Origin: Acetobacteraceae bacterium
GTDB taxonomy: Bacteria; Pseudomonadota; Alphaproteobacteria; Acetobacterales; Acetobacteraceae
Direction: 5' to 3'
Length of the DNA: 32,573 nt
Assembly: GCA_003151425.1 (NCBI GenBank)
Contig: PLXO01000230.1
Span: 1-32,573, forward strand
Part shown: positions 24,260 through 32,573 of the stretch, in pieces
Numbering within the stretch: position 1 is the first letter of the stretch
How the letters are laid out: the number at the start of each line of letters is the position of its first letter
Position numbers and translations under genes: made by a program
The notes under the pieces: generated by a model
Seen by the model: the letters and a program-made list of their open reading frames with translations, nothing else
Databases searched by the model: none
Told to the model about the DNA's origin: nothing

Positions 24260-25846
24260 GTGAGTATCGCAAGGTTGGATAAGACCGTTGTATTTTGTAC
24301 GACGTTTGTGCCGCGCACCGGCATTTCATATTACACATGGAATGTCCGCTATCGCATCTGGGTAGAGGCGGTGAAGCGGTCGGGACTTCACTTTGATCAG
24401 TTGCTTCTGGTGGACGACGGATCGGAACTGTTGCCGGATTGGCCTGACCTAACCATATTGCGCGAGGGCGACGATCTACGGTGCGATGCACCGATCGTGC
24501 TTTACCATTTCAACGAACGTCTGGGCAGACGCGCCGTTTCGGATTTCCCAGGCTGGGTCAGGTCCTTCTTCTTCGCCTCGCGTTATGCCGAGGAGAACGG
24601 GATCTCGAAGATCGTGCACCTGGAGGCGGATGCCTTTCTTATCACGCGGCGGGCGTGCAATTATGTCGACGGACTGCGGGATGGGTGGATCGCTTTCTGG
24701 TGCAATCGGCACATGCGGCCGGAGAGTGGTCTACAGATCATCGCCGGCAGCGGCCTGGAAACCTATAAGGTGTGGGCGGCCAAGCCGGTCGAAAGCTTCG
24801 CAGGCGCGGTCATCGAGACGACTTTGCCGTTCTCTCAGATTGCGCGCCATCTGCAAGGCGACCGCTACGGAGAAACCGAGAGCCGGGTGCCGCGAGGTAC
24901 TGATTGGTGCATGCAGGCATATCCCTCGAAGCTTGCCAGCTACGAGGGATACTTCTGGTGGATGCCATGGTTCGCCGCCGTGTTCCCCAAATTGCGCGAC
25001 CAAGACGTGGAACCCCTGACGCTTTCGACTCCATCGACGAAGCTTGCCCATGAGGGAATCTATTATCTCCGCTGGCTGAAGGAGGCGGAGCAGCTCCTGG
25101 CGCCTCGAATGTATTTTGAGATTGGCACCCATGCGGGCGAGTCCCTCAAGATGATCGGGTGCGATGCGGTGTGCGTCGACCCCCACTTCGCCATAACCAC
25201 GAATGTTCTGATGCGCCGCCGGAATACCCATTTCTTCCAGGGCACGTCCGACGAGTTTTTTTCCAATCAAGCCGCCGTGGAGAGGCTCTTTCCGGCAGGA
25301 ATCGATTTGGCGTTCCTGGATGGTCTTCACCTGTACGAGGCGCTGCTGCGAGATTTCGTCAATACGGAGCGCTTCGCGAATGCGCGGTCCGTTTTTGTCC
25401 TGCATGATTGCCTGCCGTTCAACGCACGCATGGCGGAACGTGTACGGCGCTTCGGCGATGAGAGCGAGCCACAGGGGATTCGCGACTTCTGGACTGGGGA
25501 CGTCTGGAAAATCGTACCCATTCTTGCCAAGTACCGACCCGATCTGCATATCTCGTATATCGATTGCCCGCCAACTGGATTGGTCGTGTGCACTGGGCTG
25601 GACCGCGAGAACCGCACCCTGATCGAACACTGCCGTGACATCGTGCTCGAATTCGAGGCCCTTACGCTGGCCTCCTTCGGACCGGGAAAGCTGTGGGACC
25701 TCTACCCAACCTATAGTGGGGGCCAGATCGTCGTGAACGAGCAGATTTTCAATAAGGCGCTCTACCGAACTGAGTCATCCCCGATTCCGGCGCTTGCGCC
25801 GAGCGGCGAGCGGGAGGTCGCAATCAATCCTGCGCAACCCACGTGA
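24260..25846 (+). CDS. Glycosyltransferase-like and methyltransferase fusion protein
   Basis: The 528-residue protein has two parts. Residues ~8-265 resemble a GT-A-type domain: strand TVVFCTTFVPRTG, LLLVDDGSELLP, then ISKIVHLEADAFLIT (~115-130) with an acidic ExD motif in the place of DxD, and a GTDWCMQAYP acceptor region. Residues ~275-475 are a class I SAM-dependent methyltransferase of the Methyltransf_24 type: motif I MYFEIGTHAGES (~284-295), CVDPHF, DLAFLDGLHLYEALLRDF and FVLHDCLP. A protein that adds and caps or methylates sugars is plausible. GTG 24260 follows GAGCTGGGG; GTG 24230 in the same frame is an alternative. It converges on the sulfotransferase gene. Donor and acceptor are unknown. 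Confidence 0.78.
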   Translation: MSIARLDKTVVFCTTFVPRTGISYYTWNVRYRIWVEAVKRSGLHFDQLLLVDDGSELLPDWPDLTILREGDDLRCDAPIVLYHFNERLGRRAVSDFPGWVRSFFFASRYAEENGISKIVHLEADAFLITRRACNYVDGLRDGWIAFWCNRHMRPESGLQIIAGSGLETYKVWAAKPVESFAGAVIETTLPFSQIARHLQGDRYGETESRVPRGTDWCMQAYPSKLASYEGYFWWMPWFAAVFPKLRDQDVEPLTLSTPSTKLAHEGIYYLRWLKEAEQLLAPRMYFEIGTHAGESLKMIGCDAVCVDPHFAITTNVLMRRRNTHFFQGTSDEFFSNQAAVERLFPAGIDLAFLDGLHLYEALLRDFVNTERFANARSVFVLHDCLPFNARMAERVRRFGDESEPQGIRDFWTGDVWKIVPILAKYRPDLHISYIDCPPTGLVVCTGLDRENRTLIEHCRDIVLEFEALTLASFGPGKLWDLYPTYSGGQIVVNEQIFNKALYRTESSPIPALAPSGEREVAINPAQPT

Positions 25847-25973
25847 TTGCCAGTGCAATCCAGCGCTTGACGATGTGTAGCGACACCAAGCGTCTTGAAA
25901 GCGCGAGCGCGCCCACCAGATTAGGACCGCGCACCGCGACAAGTGTGCCACCCCCTCGCTATTCGGCGGCCCG

Positions 25974-27107
25974 CTACCGGGTGGCCAGCGGACGGTCCCG
26001 ATAGTACGACTCATCATAGCTGTAGCCGTAGGCGTCCATGATCGGATCGCATGTTGCCATGAATTGGGGCCGGTCCGCCGCCGATAGATTCAAGCTGTCG
26101 AGGGTCGTTGCCTGGCCGAATAGTTCGGACGTCTGCTCCGGGTGGTCGGCCGCCAGCGCGGCGCGGAACGCGTCCGCGAACGGCGGCGGCATGTCGAGGA
26201 AGCGGGCGATGGCCGCGGCCACCTCATCGCCGCGCCGGGCGAGGTCGATCTGGTCCACCTCGATGGCCGCGTCGCCTAGGGTGCCCCGCGCGGACAACCA
26301 GGCGGCGAGCACGCCCGCCCAGTCGCCGTAGTGGTGCTCCAGCGTCTCGTGCGGGAACTTGCGGCGTCGCGACAGGACGTTCTCGATCACCCGGCGCTTG
26401 AGGAAGACGAAGCGCGCGTTCCGCCAAATCTCCCGCAGCAGCGGGACCGCTCGAACCATCGCCACCGTGGGCGTCTTGTCGATCCAATATCCGGTCGGGA
26501 ACGTGGCGCGGGTCAGTTGCACGAAACCGCGGCGGACCATGCGCTGGAAGGCGTCGATGTGCACGGCGCGCAACAGCGTGTCGCCTTGCCGCATGGCGGT
26601 TCGGTTCGCGTAATAGAAGTCGATCACCGTCGTCAGGTCGCGTGCCAGCGGCAGCAGATGGCCCTCGCCGTGGCCCTCGTAGCGTCCGCTCTTGAGCAGT
26701 GCGAGAGCGACCGCGCTCGTCCCCGATCGCGCCGGACCAAGCACGAAGACTGGGTGCTGCTCGGTATCGGCAAACGGGATGAGGAGGTTCGACGCCTGGT
26801 CCACCATCGAGTGGTTGCTGCGGCGCAGGAACTCCAACACGAGGCTCGCTTCGGGGTCGCCTGACCGGACCTCGATACGGACGAGTGAAGCGGGTGCGAC
26901 CGGTTGTCGGAATGTTAGTTCGAAGCCGTGATCTCCTGCGCCGATGCCGGCGAGGCGCAGGTCCGGGCGGGGCATGTCGGCAATGGCCGCCCCGATCTGT
27001 TCGCCGTCGAGGTGGGCCGTTACGAGAAGGTGCCGGTTCGGATGCGCCGCGTCGAACGCCCAGCCGCCCGCTTGATGCTCCGCCAGGAATTCAACGAACC
27101 CTTCCAT
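25974..27107 (-). CDS. Sulfotransferase family protein with N-terminal beta domain
   Basis: The 377-residue protein has a PAPS-dependent sulfotransferase domain. The 5'-phosphosulfate loop is HPVFVLGPARSGTSAVAL (118-135), a second conserved stretch FPTGYWIDKTP lies further on, and ARFVFLKRRVIENVLSRR is the 3'-phosphate-binding region. The first ~95 residues (GWAFD, HLDGEQIGAAIADMPRPDL, GIGAGDHGFELTF) form a beta domain often fused to glycan-processing enzymes. A carbohydrate acceptor is therefore likely, in keeping with the glycosyltransferase-like neighbour; the exact acceptor is unknown. GAAGG lies 7 bases before the ATG. Confidence 0.87.
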   Translation of the reverse strand: MEGFVEFLAEHQAGGWAFDAAHPNRHLLVTAHLDGEQIGAAIADMPRPDLRLAGIGAGDHGFELTFRQPVAPASLVRIEVRSGDPEASLVLEFLRRSNHSMVDQASNLLIPFADTEQHPVFVLGPARSGTSAVALALLKSGRYEGHGEGHLLPLARDLTTVIDFYYANRTAMRQGDTLLRAVHIDAFQRMVRRGFVQLTRATFPTGYWIDKTPTVAMVRAVPLLREIWRNARFVFLKRRVIENVLSRRRKFPHETLEHHYGDWAGVLAAWLSARGTLGDAAIEVDQIDLARRGDEVAAAIARFLDMPPPFADAFRAALAADHPEQTSELFGQATTLDSLNLSAADRPQFMATCDPIMDAYGYSYDESYYRDRPLATR

Positions 27108-27126
27108 CTACAGCCTTCATAATAAT

Positions 27127-27266
27127 CTCCCCCTCCCCTTGAGGGGGGTGGGGGGAGGGGTTGGGGGGTGGGTCGGGGTGGGGGATGTTTCGGTGCGATA
27201 CTGGGACAAACCCCTCCCCCCAACCTTGGGCCGCTTCGCGGCCCAAGCCCTCAAGGGGAGGGGGAG
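27127..27266. repeat. 140-bp cruciform-forming element with 19-bp terminal inverted repeats
   Basis: Positions 27127-27145 and 27248-27266 are perfect 19-bp reverse complements. Inside them, TGGGGGGAGGGG pairs with CCCCTCCCCCCA near 27213, and 27226-27234 pairs with 27238-27246 as a 9-bp stem with loop TTC. Partial copies flank purB (8757-8813 and 10225-10267). It lies between the tautomerase gene and the sulfotransferase gene, which run in the same direction. It carries no gene and is probably a non-autonomous repeat with terminator ability. Confidence 0.75.
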
Positions 27267-27300
27267 TAGTGTCTTTCTCCCGTTATCCCGACGTTTTGCA

Positions 27301-27486
27301 TTACCGCTCGCTGAACAACACCCCGCCCTTCGCCTTGTTCTCCTTGGCGGACTCGATGATCTCCACCATCACGGCGTCCGCGCCCACCTTGAAGTTCTTC
27401 ACCACCGCCTCGGTGATATCCTTCACCAAGGCGCGCTTCTGCTCCAGGCTGGGACCTGCGACCGCGTGGATATAGACTTCCGGCAT
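27301..27486 (-). CDS. 4-oxalocrotonate tautomerase family protein
   Basis: This 61-residue protein is a short tautomerase-superfamily subunit. After Met removal, Pro1 (MPEVYIHAV) would be the catalytic base. The family core SLEQKRALVKDITEAVVKNF and VMVEIIESAKENKAKGG follows, ending with GGVLFSER. It would form a hexamer in the cytoplasm and isomerise enol/keto 2-oxo acids; the substrate is not predicted. AGGAGG lies 7 bases before the ATG. It is the last gene of the minus-strand unit after the amidohydrolase and the threonine aldolase, 21 bp after the aldolase stop. Confidence 0.92.
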   Translation of the reverse strand: MPEVYIHAVAGPSLEQKRALVKDITEAVVKNFKVGADAVMVEIIESAKENKAKGGVLFSER

Positions 27487-27507
27487 ACGTTCCTCCTGTG
27501 ATCCGAT

Positions 27508-28590
27508 TTAATGCGCCGCCGCCAGCTTCATCACCCCCAGTGCCTCGTCCACCTGCGCTGCGCTGACATCCAGATGCAGGCAGGCGCGCGCGCGATACTT
27601 GTCGGACACCGATACCATCACCCCGTGCTGGCGCAGCTTCCCCGCGAACGCCGCCGCCGTCATTCCGGTGCCCTCGGTGTCGAAGAACACCAGGTTGGTC
27701 TCCGGCTGCTCCACCGTGATGCCCTGGATCTGCGCCATGCCGCGGGCGAGCGCCTTGGCGTTGGCGTGATCTTCCGCCAGTCGATCGATATTGTGGTCCA
27801 GCGCGTACAGGCACGCCGCCGCGCAAATGCCGCCCTGCCGCATCGATCCGCCCAGCCGCTGCTTCCAGCGCCATGCCTCGCCGATGAATTGTTTCGATCC
27901 AGCAAGTACTGCGCCCAGCGGCGCCGACAGGCCTTTGGTGAAATCCAGCCACACTGTATCGCAGCCCGCCGCCAGCTCTGCCGCCGGCACGCCCAGCGCG
28001 ACCGCCGCGTTCATCACGCGCGCACCATCCATGTGCGTCGCCAGCCCGTGCGCGTGCGCCGCCGCCGTCACCGCGTCGAGCCGCCCAACCGGCCAGCAGG
28101 TCCCGCCGCCGCGGTTCGCCGTCTGCTCCACCTCCAGCAGGGTCTGCGACGGGGCATAGCGGCTTTTCGGTCGGATCGCCGCCTCCACCGTGGCCACGTC
28201 GAACATGCCGCGCGCGCCGCTCAGACCGCGGATCGTTACGCCGGCGATCGCCATCGGCCCGCCGGCCTCGCTGCTGAGGATATGGGCGTCCTCGTGCGCC
28301 AAGACCTCGTCGCCGGGGCGGCAATGCGTGGCGAGTGCCACCTGGTTGCACATCGTGCCGGAGGGCAGGAACACCGCCGCCTCCTTGCCCAGCAGCGCCG
28401 CCGTGCGGTCGCACAGCGCCCAGACGGTCGGATCGGAGCCGGCTTGTTCGTCGCCGACCTCGGCGGACATCATCGCGTCCTTCATCGCCGGAGACGGTTT
28501 CGTCTGTGTATCGGAGGACAGGTTGACGCGCACGGGGATGGAGAAGTCGAAGCGCGGGGGTTCATAGCTTCCCTTGGGTACAAAGTTCAT
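27508..28590 (-). CDS. Threonine aldolase / beta-eliminating lyase family (PLP)
   Basis: The 360-residue protein is a fold-type I PLP enzyme of the threonine aldolase family, which splits L-(allo)threonine or related beta-hydroxy amino acids into glycine and an aldehyde. VNLSSDTQTKPSPAM (22-36) and VGDEQAGSDP (45-54) are the family's N-terminal motifs. HMDGAR (186-191) supplies the aspartate under the pyridine ring and DFTKG (K219) the PLP-binding lysine. The start ATG overlaps the TGA of the upstream amidohydrolase by 4 bases (ATGA), implying translational coupling and a shared pathway. True substrate is uncertain. Confidence 0.92.
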   Translation of the reverse strand: MNFVPKGSYEPPRFDFSIPVRVNLSSDTQTKPSPAMKDAMMSAEVGDEQAGSDPTVWALCDRTAALLGKEAAVFLPSGTMCNQVALATHCRPGDEVLAHEDAHILSSEAGGPMAIAGVTIRGLSGARGMFDVATVEAAIRPKSRYAPSQTLLEVEQTANRGGGTCWPVGRLDAVTAAAHAHGLATHMDGARVMNAAVALGVPAAELAAGCDTVWLDFTKGLSAPLGAVLAGSKQFIGEAWRWKQRLGGSMRQGGICAAACLYALDHNIDRLAEDHANAKALARGMAQIQGITVEQPETNLVFFDTEGTGMTAAAFAGKLRQHGVMVSVSDKYRARACLHLDVSAAQVDEALGVMKLAAAH

Positions 28591-30098
28591 TGTGGCGGCT
28601 CCAGTGTCGGGTAGACCACACCCAGTTGTTCCAGGTAGGTGTCGTATTTGGTCGGGTCGTAGTAGAACGGTTTCTGCAACGGGCGGAACTTGTCCATCGC
28701 CACCTGGTTCAGATCGAGCGGCGGCGCGTCGTCCTTGCCGATGAATGGCACATATGTCTGGTCCTTGCACTGCACCTCGGTGAAGTAGCGTTTTGCTCCG
28801 GCGACGCGTTCCGGCTGCAGCAGCAGGTCCAGCACGCTGCCGGCCACCACCTGGGCGCCGGCCAGCACGCCCTTGTGCGCGATCGGCGTCGCCATCGCCA
28901 TGGCGTTCGACCAATGGTGTCCGGGTAGGCTCGCCATGTTCGCGGGGTAGCGAAGCTGCACCGTCGGCACCACCCAGGAGACGTCGCCGATATCGTCCGT
29001 GCCGGGGCTGTGCGGCTTGGTGACGATTTTTGCGACTTCGGTCGCCAGCCCGACCTCCTTGCCACCGGCGGCACGCTGCACGACGCGGGCAAAACGCTGG
29101 TCGTCGTCCGTCCACGCGGGCAGGCGGGTGCGTTCGATGTTCGCCTGGACCGTCTCGGCAAGGATACGATTGTAGTGCCGCGGCCACGACGCGCCGAGCA
29201 TCCGCCTTGTCACCGAAGTGTCGGTCATCATTGCCGCACCGTCGGCGATGCGGTTGCAGATGTCGAAGTTCTTGCGGACGTTCTCGATGTCGGTCTCGCG
29301 CAGATAGTACCAAACTTTTGCCAGTGCTGGCACCACGTTGGGCTGCTCGCCGCCATAGGTGATGATGTAGTGCGAGCGCTGCTCGGGCCGAAGATGCTCG
29401 CGGCGCACGTTCCAGCCCATGTTCATCAGCTCGACCGCGTCCAGCGCGCTGCGCCCGCGCCATGGCGCCGCCGCCGCGTGTGCCGACGCGCCGTGGAACG
29501 CGTATTCGACCGAGACCAGCCCACCCGCGCCGGTCACGTCGCCCCAGCCGGTTTCCAGGTTGTAGCCGACATGGGTGAACAGCACGGCGTCGACGCCATC
29601 GAACAACCCGTCACGTACCTGGAACGCTTTCCCGGCCAGCAGTTCCTCGGCGATGCCGGGCCACAGCATCAGCGTGCCGGGCAGGCCCTCGCGCTGCATC
29701 AGCTCCTTCAGCGCCAGCGCCGCGGCGATGTTCACCGCCTGGCCGGAGTTGTGGCCCTCGCCGTGGCCGGGGCCGCCCTCGACCAGCGGCTTGTGGTAGG
29801 CGAGGCCTGGCACTTGCGACACGTTCGGTAGCGCATCGATGTCGCTGCCCAGCGCGATCACCGGGCCGCCACTGCCGAATCGCGCGACCCAGCCACTCGG
29901 CATGCCGGCCACGCCGCGCTGCACCGCGAAACCGTTCTGTTCCAGGGTGGCGGTGAGGAATTTGGAGCTTTCGGTTTCGTGGAAGCCCAGCTCGGCAAAG
30001 GAGAACAACGAGTCGTTGATCACCTGCGCCAGCTTGGCGTGCTGGTTCACCAGGTCGACCAGGCGGGTCTTCAGGGCGTCGGTGTTCACGTCTTTCAT
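28587..30098 (-). CDS. M20-family amidohydrolase (AbgB-like)
   Basis: The 503-residue protein is a metallo-amidohydrolase of peptidase family M20, close in layout to p-aminobenzoyl-glutamate hydrolase subunit B and related acyl-amino acid hydrolases. Visible elements: SDIDALP (85-91), GPGHGEGHNSG (109-119), the catalytic pair E151-E152 in GIAEELLAG, and a satellite dimerisation domain after ~210 (ASAHAAAAPWRGRSALDA). The usual HxCGH metal motif reads HGEGH here, so the cysteine ligand is replaced by glutamate. AGGA lies 6 bases before the ATG at 30098; an upstream in-frame ATG at 30137 lacks a site. It is the first gene of the minus-strand unit and diverges from the binding-protein gene. Confidence 0.87.
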   Translation of the reverse strand: MKDVNTDALKTRLVDLVNQHAKLAQVINDSLFSFAELGFHETESSKFLTATLEQNGFAVQRGVAGMPSGWVARFGSGGPVIALGSDIDALPNVSQVPGLAYHKPLVEGGPGHGEGHNSGQAVNIAAALALKELMQREGLPGTLMLWPGIAEELLAGKAFQVRDGLFDGVDAVLFTHVGYNLETGWGDVTGAGGLVSVEYAFHGASAHAAAAPWRGRSALDAVELMNMGWNVRREHLRPEQRSHYIITYGGEQPNVVPALAKVWYYLRETDIENVRKNFDICNRIADGAAMMTDTSVTRRMLGASWPRHYNRILAETVQANIERTRLPAWTDDDQRFARVVQRAAGGKEVGLATEVAKIVTKPHSPGTDDIGDVSWVVPTVQLRYPANMASLPGHHWSNAMAMATPIAHKGVLAGAQVVAGSVLDLLLQPERVAGAKRYFTEVQCKDQTYVPFIGKDDAPPLDLNQVAMDKFRPLQKPFYYDPTKYDTYLEQLGVVYPTLEPPQ

Positions 30099-30229
30099 GG
30101 TCGGTCCTGGGGCGGCGCAGCGTGCACGGTAGCGCACGGGGCGGTTTCGTAAAGCGGCGGGGAAGTGCTGTAATGCGCGCGGGGAAACCCTGCACAGCCC
30201 GAATGGGTGGATCGAACAGGAGACACTGC

Positions 30230-31471
30230 ATGCTTATTCTGCCACGTCGTCGCGCGCTGCATCTGGCCGGCGCCACCGCACTGGCGACCGGGGCCGGCCG
30301 CGTCCCGGCTCAGGCCGAGGACAAGGTCGTGGCCATTGGCATGAGCTTTCCGCTCACCGGCTCGCTTGCCTTGCAAGCCGGCATCGCGCGCGACGCCGCG
30401 CAGTTCGCGATCGACGAGGCGAATGCCAAGGGTGGGCTCGGTGGCTACACACTGCGCGCGCTGGTGCTGGATGACGCGTCCACAACCACCGGCCAATACG
30501 ATCCCGCACTGGCTGCCACCAACGCGCGCAAGATGCTTGGCGATCCCACCGTGATGGCCGCGGTCGGGCCGCTGAACAGTGGATCCGCCAAGGCGGCGAC
30601 GCCGGTGCTCAGCCAGGGCGGCATGGCAACGGTCAGTGGCAGTGCCACCAACCCCGATCTCACCAATCCGAAATTCGCCTCGCTCTATCGCCCCGGCGGC
30701 AAGCCGGTGTTCTTCCGTACCGTCACCACCGACGCCTATCAGGGTCCCAACCTCGCGAACTACTTCGCCGAGACGCTGAAGGTGAAGAAGGTCATCGTGC
30801 TGGATGACGGGGGCGCCTACGGCGTCGGCATGGCGGACGCCTTTGCCGCGCAGGCAGCAAAAAAGGGGATGCAGGTGGTGATCCGCGACCGGCTCGATCC
30901 GCTCAACGCCGACTACAACGCAATCGTAACCAAGGCGAAGAGCTTGGGCGTGCAGGGGCTGTACTACGGTGGCGACCCGCTGGCCGGTGCCAAGCTGGCC
31001 AAGCAGTCCTACGACAGCCTTCCCGCAATCCCGAAGGGCGGCGGTGACGGCATGCACACGCCTGACATGCTGACCGGCACCGGCATGCCGGCGATCCAGG
31101 GCTGGTATGCCACCTCCGCCGCCGCGCATGTGCTGGAGGAGCCTGACGTGCAGGCCTGGGCCAAACGCTACAAGGCAAAGATGAACCAGGAGCCGGCGGA
31201 TTACACGGTCACCTACTACGACGCCGCTTCGGTGATCATCGATGCGATCGGGCGAGTCGCGAAGGCCGGCACACCGATGACGCGGGCCAACGTGCGCGAC
31301 GCCATCCAGGCGACAAAGCTGAAGACGCTGCAAGGCGACATCGCATTTGACGAGAACGGCGACATGAACTCCAAGGTGGTGTCGATCTACCAGGTCAAGT
31401 TCGACGGCACGTTCCCGCCGGGTGATGTCGTTCACCAATTCATCTATGTAGGGGTGGCGCCGGAGGCGTGA
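30230..31471 (+). CDS. Branched-chain-amino-acid-type ABC transporter substrate-binding protein
   Basis: The 413-residue protein is a type I periplasmic binding protein (Peripla_BP_6, LivJ/BraC-like). The N-terminus LPRRRALHLAGATALATG looks like a Tat-type signal peptide (RRRALHL) with cleavage after AQA. The mature part begins with VAIGMSFPLTGSLALQAG and holds the ligand-loop features AVGPLNSGSAKAATPVL, TVSGSATNPDL and VTYYDAASVI. AGGAG lies 7 bases before the ATG at 30230, which excludes the longer frame from 30122. No permease or ATPase gene lies in the window; they may follow outside it. The divergent amidohydrolase suggests the ligand is an acylated amino acid or peptide. Confidence 0.92.
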   Translation: MLILPRRRALHLAGATALATGAGRVPAQAEDKVVAIGMSFPLTGSLALQAGIARDAAQFAIDEANAKGGLGGYTLRALVLDDASTTTGQYDPALAATNARKMLGDPTVMAAVGPLNSGSAKAATPVLSQGGMATVSGSATNPDLTNPKFASLYRPGGKPVFFRTVTTDAYQGPNLANYFAETLKVKKVIVLDDGGAYGVGMADAFAAQAAKKGMQVVIRDRLDPLNADYNAIVTKAKSLGVQGLYYGGDPLAGAKLAKQSYDSLPAIPKGGGDGMHTPDMLTGTGMPAIQGWYATSAAAHVLEEPDVQAWAKRYKAKMNQEPADYTVTYYDAASVIIDAIGRVAKAGTPMTRANVRDAIQATKLKTLQGDIAFDENGDMNSKVVSIYQVKFDGTFPPGDVVHQFIYVGVAPEA

Positions 31472-31518
31472 ACCCGTAAACTCGGGGTCTCGCCGACCCG
31501 ACCCACAGGAGCCCCGGA

Positions 31519-32568
31519 GTGAAATTCAGCAACTTCCTGTTCCCGGAATGCCGAGACCCGGCACAGGACGAACGCGTCATCGATGAAACCATCGCCGAGG
31601 CCAGGCTGACGGAGCGGCTCGGCTTCGACGCGGTCTGGCTGGCCGAGCATCATTTCGACGGCATCTGCGCCTATGTCGATCCGCTCAGCTTTGCGGCTGC
31701 GTTGGCCACGGCGACCAGTCGGATCAAGATCGGCTTCGCCGTGGCGCAGGTCTCGTTGCACCATCCGATCCGCTTGGCCGAGCAGATATCGCTGCTCGAC
31801 AACATCACCAAGGGCCGCATCATCGCCGGCCTTGGCCGCGGCACCGCCTACAACATCTACGACTACCAGGGCTACGACATCCCGGCGGAGCAGGCGCAGG
31901 AGCGCTTCGAGGAGGCCGAGGCAATCATGCTGAAGGCGTGGTCCGGCGAGCCGGTCGACCATCACGGGAAATACTGGAACCTCAAGCTGCCCATGCTGCG
32001 GCCACGACCGTATACGCGGCCGCATCCGTTCATCATTCGCAGCTCCGGCACGGATGAGTCGATGCTGGAGATCGCACATCGCGCCCAGCCGTTCCTGATG
32101 AACGTGCAGTCGTACGAGGTGACGAAGCGCCGTATGGATTTGTATCGCGCCACGCTGCGTGACGGTGGTTTGGACGACGCGCAGGTGGCGCGCCTGGTGG
32201 ACGATTGCTGGATCTGGCGCAACGTGTTCGTGGCCGAGACGGATGCGGAGGCGGAACGGGTTGGCGTGCCGCTGTTTCAGGAGATGCAGGCGCAGCGGGC
32301 GGTGATGCGCGAGCGCGTGTTCCGGGAGCAGGGGGTGCGGCTGCAGTCCACCGTGCCGGGTCCGACGGCGCCGGCGGCGCGCACGGTGCTCGAGCACGCG
32401 CTGATCTATGGGTCTCCGGCGACGGTGGCGGAGAAGCTGGCCGCGGTGGACGCGATCGGGGTCGGCGGGGCGATCATGTCGTTTCGGTTGGGACCGATGC
32501 CGTACGACGTGGCGGCGAGCAGTCTGACTCTGTTTGCCGAGAAGGTGATGCCGGCTTTGCGGGGGTGA
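31519..32568 (+). CDS. Luciferase-like monooxygenase family protein
   Basis: The 349-residue protein is a bacterial luciferase-like flavin (FMN or F420) enzyme with a TIM-barrel fold. Recognisable parts: ARLTERLGFDAVWLAEHHFD (28-47), the strand RIKIGFAVAQVSLHHPIRLAEQ and the LDNITKGRIIAGLGRGT phosphate region, plus a C-terminal GSPATVAEKLAAVDAIGVGG. The start is a GTG at 31519, with AGGAG 7 bases before it. The gene follows the binding-protein gene by 47 bp, so they are likely cotranscribed. The substrate is unknown; oxidation of a compound imported by the transporter is the natural guess. The gene ends five bases before the window end. Confidence 0.9.
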   Translation: MKFSNFLFPECRDPAQDERVIDETIAEARLTERLGFDAVWLAEHHFDGICAYVDPLSFAAALATATSRIKIGFAVAQVSLHHPIRLAEQISLLDNITKGRIIAGLGRGTAYNIYDYQGYDIPAEQAQERFEEAEAIMLKAWSGEPVDHHGKYWNLKLPMLRPRPYTRPHPFIIRSSGTDESMLEIAHRAQPFLMNVQSYEVTKRRMDLYRATLRDGGLDDAQVARLVDDCWIWRNVFVAETDAEAERVGVPLFQEMQAQRAVMRERVFREQGVRLQSTVPGPTAPAARTVLEHALIYGSPATVAEKLAAVDAIGVGGAIMSFRLGPMPYDVAASSLTLFAEKVMPALRG

Positions 32569-32573
32569 GGGGG

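Overview
The window is GC-rich, with typical alphaproteobacterial gene content and compact Shine-Dalgarno-led genes. Hairpin repeats at gene ends, a conserved small-protein family of the Cys/HGG/STGPRT type, and a branched-chain-amino-acid-type binding protein beside a luciferase-like enzyme suggest Rhodospirillales, most likely Acetobacteraceae. The family assignment is inference; no rRNA or tRNA gene is visible.

Layout. 0-5.9 kb is a surface region: a DxD glycosyltransferase-like protein (-), diverging from a 1223-residue YadA-type trimeric autotransporter adhesin (+). The adhesin is followed after 11 bases by a small secreted protein. A 22-bp perfect hairpin ends this block. 5.9-8.5 kb holds a PF20091-like alpha/beta hydrolase and the decayed remains of an ABC binding protein and a TonB-dependent receptor. 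8.6-10.5 kb is purB, flanked by inverted clusters of a roughly 95-bp repeat. 10.6-11.9 kb is a two-gene unit of conserved hypothetical proteins. 12.3-17.4 kb is an accessory island: a DUF4062-like cytosolic domain with a hydrophobic C-terminus, a convergent four-helix membrane protein, several small ORFs, a broken serine recombinase start and long gene-poor stretches.

17.4-24.2 kb returns to housekeeping and repair genes: a TerC/YjbE-family membrane protein, a RadC with a 30-bp minisatellite in its N-terminus, a 744-residue protein with a nucleotidyltransferase core, a cupin, methionine aminopeptidase (map) and a divergent M19 dipeptidase. 24.2-27.1 kb has a glycosyltransferase-like/methyltransferase fusion and a sulfotransferase, both probably acting on surface glycans. 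27.3-32.6 kb is a catabolic locus: tautomerase, threonine aldolase and M20 amidohydrolase on the minus strand, diverging from a Leu/Ile/Val-type binding protein and a luciferase-like monooxygenase.

Most interesting items: (1) the DUF4062-like/membrane-protein island bracketed by near-identical 17-bp repeats exactly 2800 bp apart; (2) the large nucleotidyltransferase-like protein of unknown role; (3) a 27-28 bp palindromic element present in frame in two unrelated genes; (4) minisatellites that lengthen proteins (radC, the hydrolase, the adhesin). All functional statements rest on reading motifs by eye; no database search was possible.
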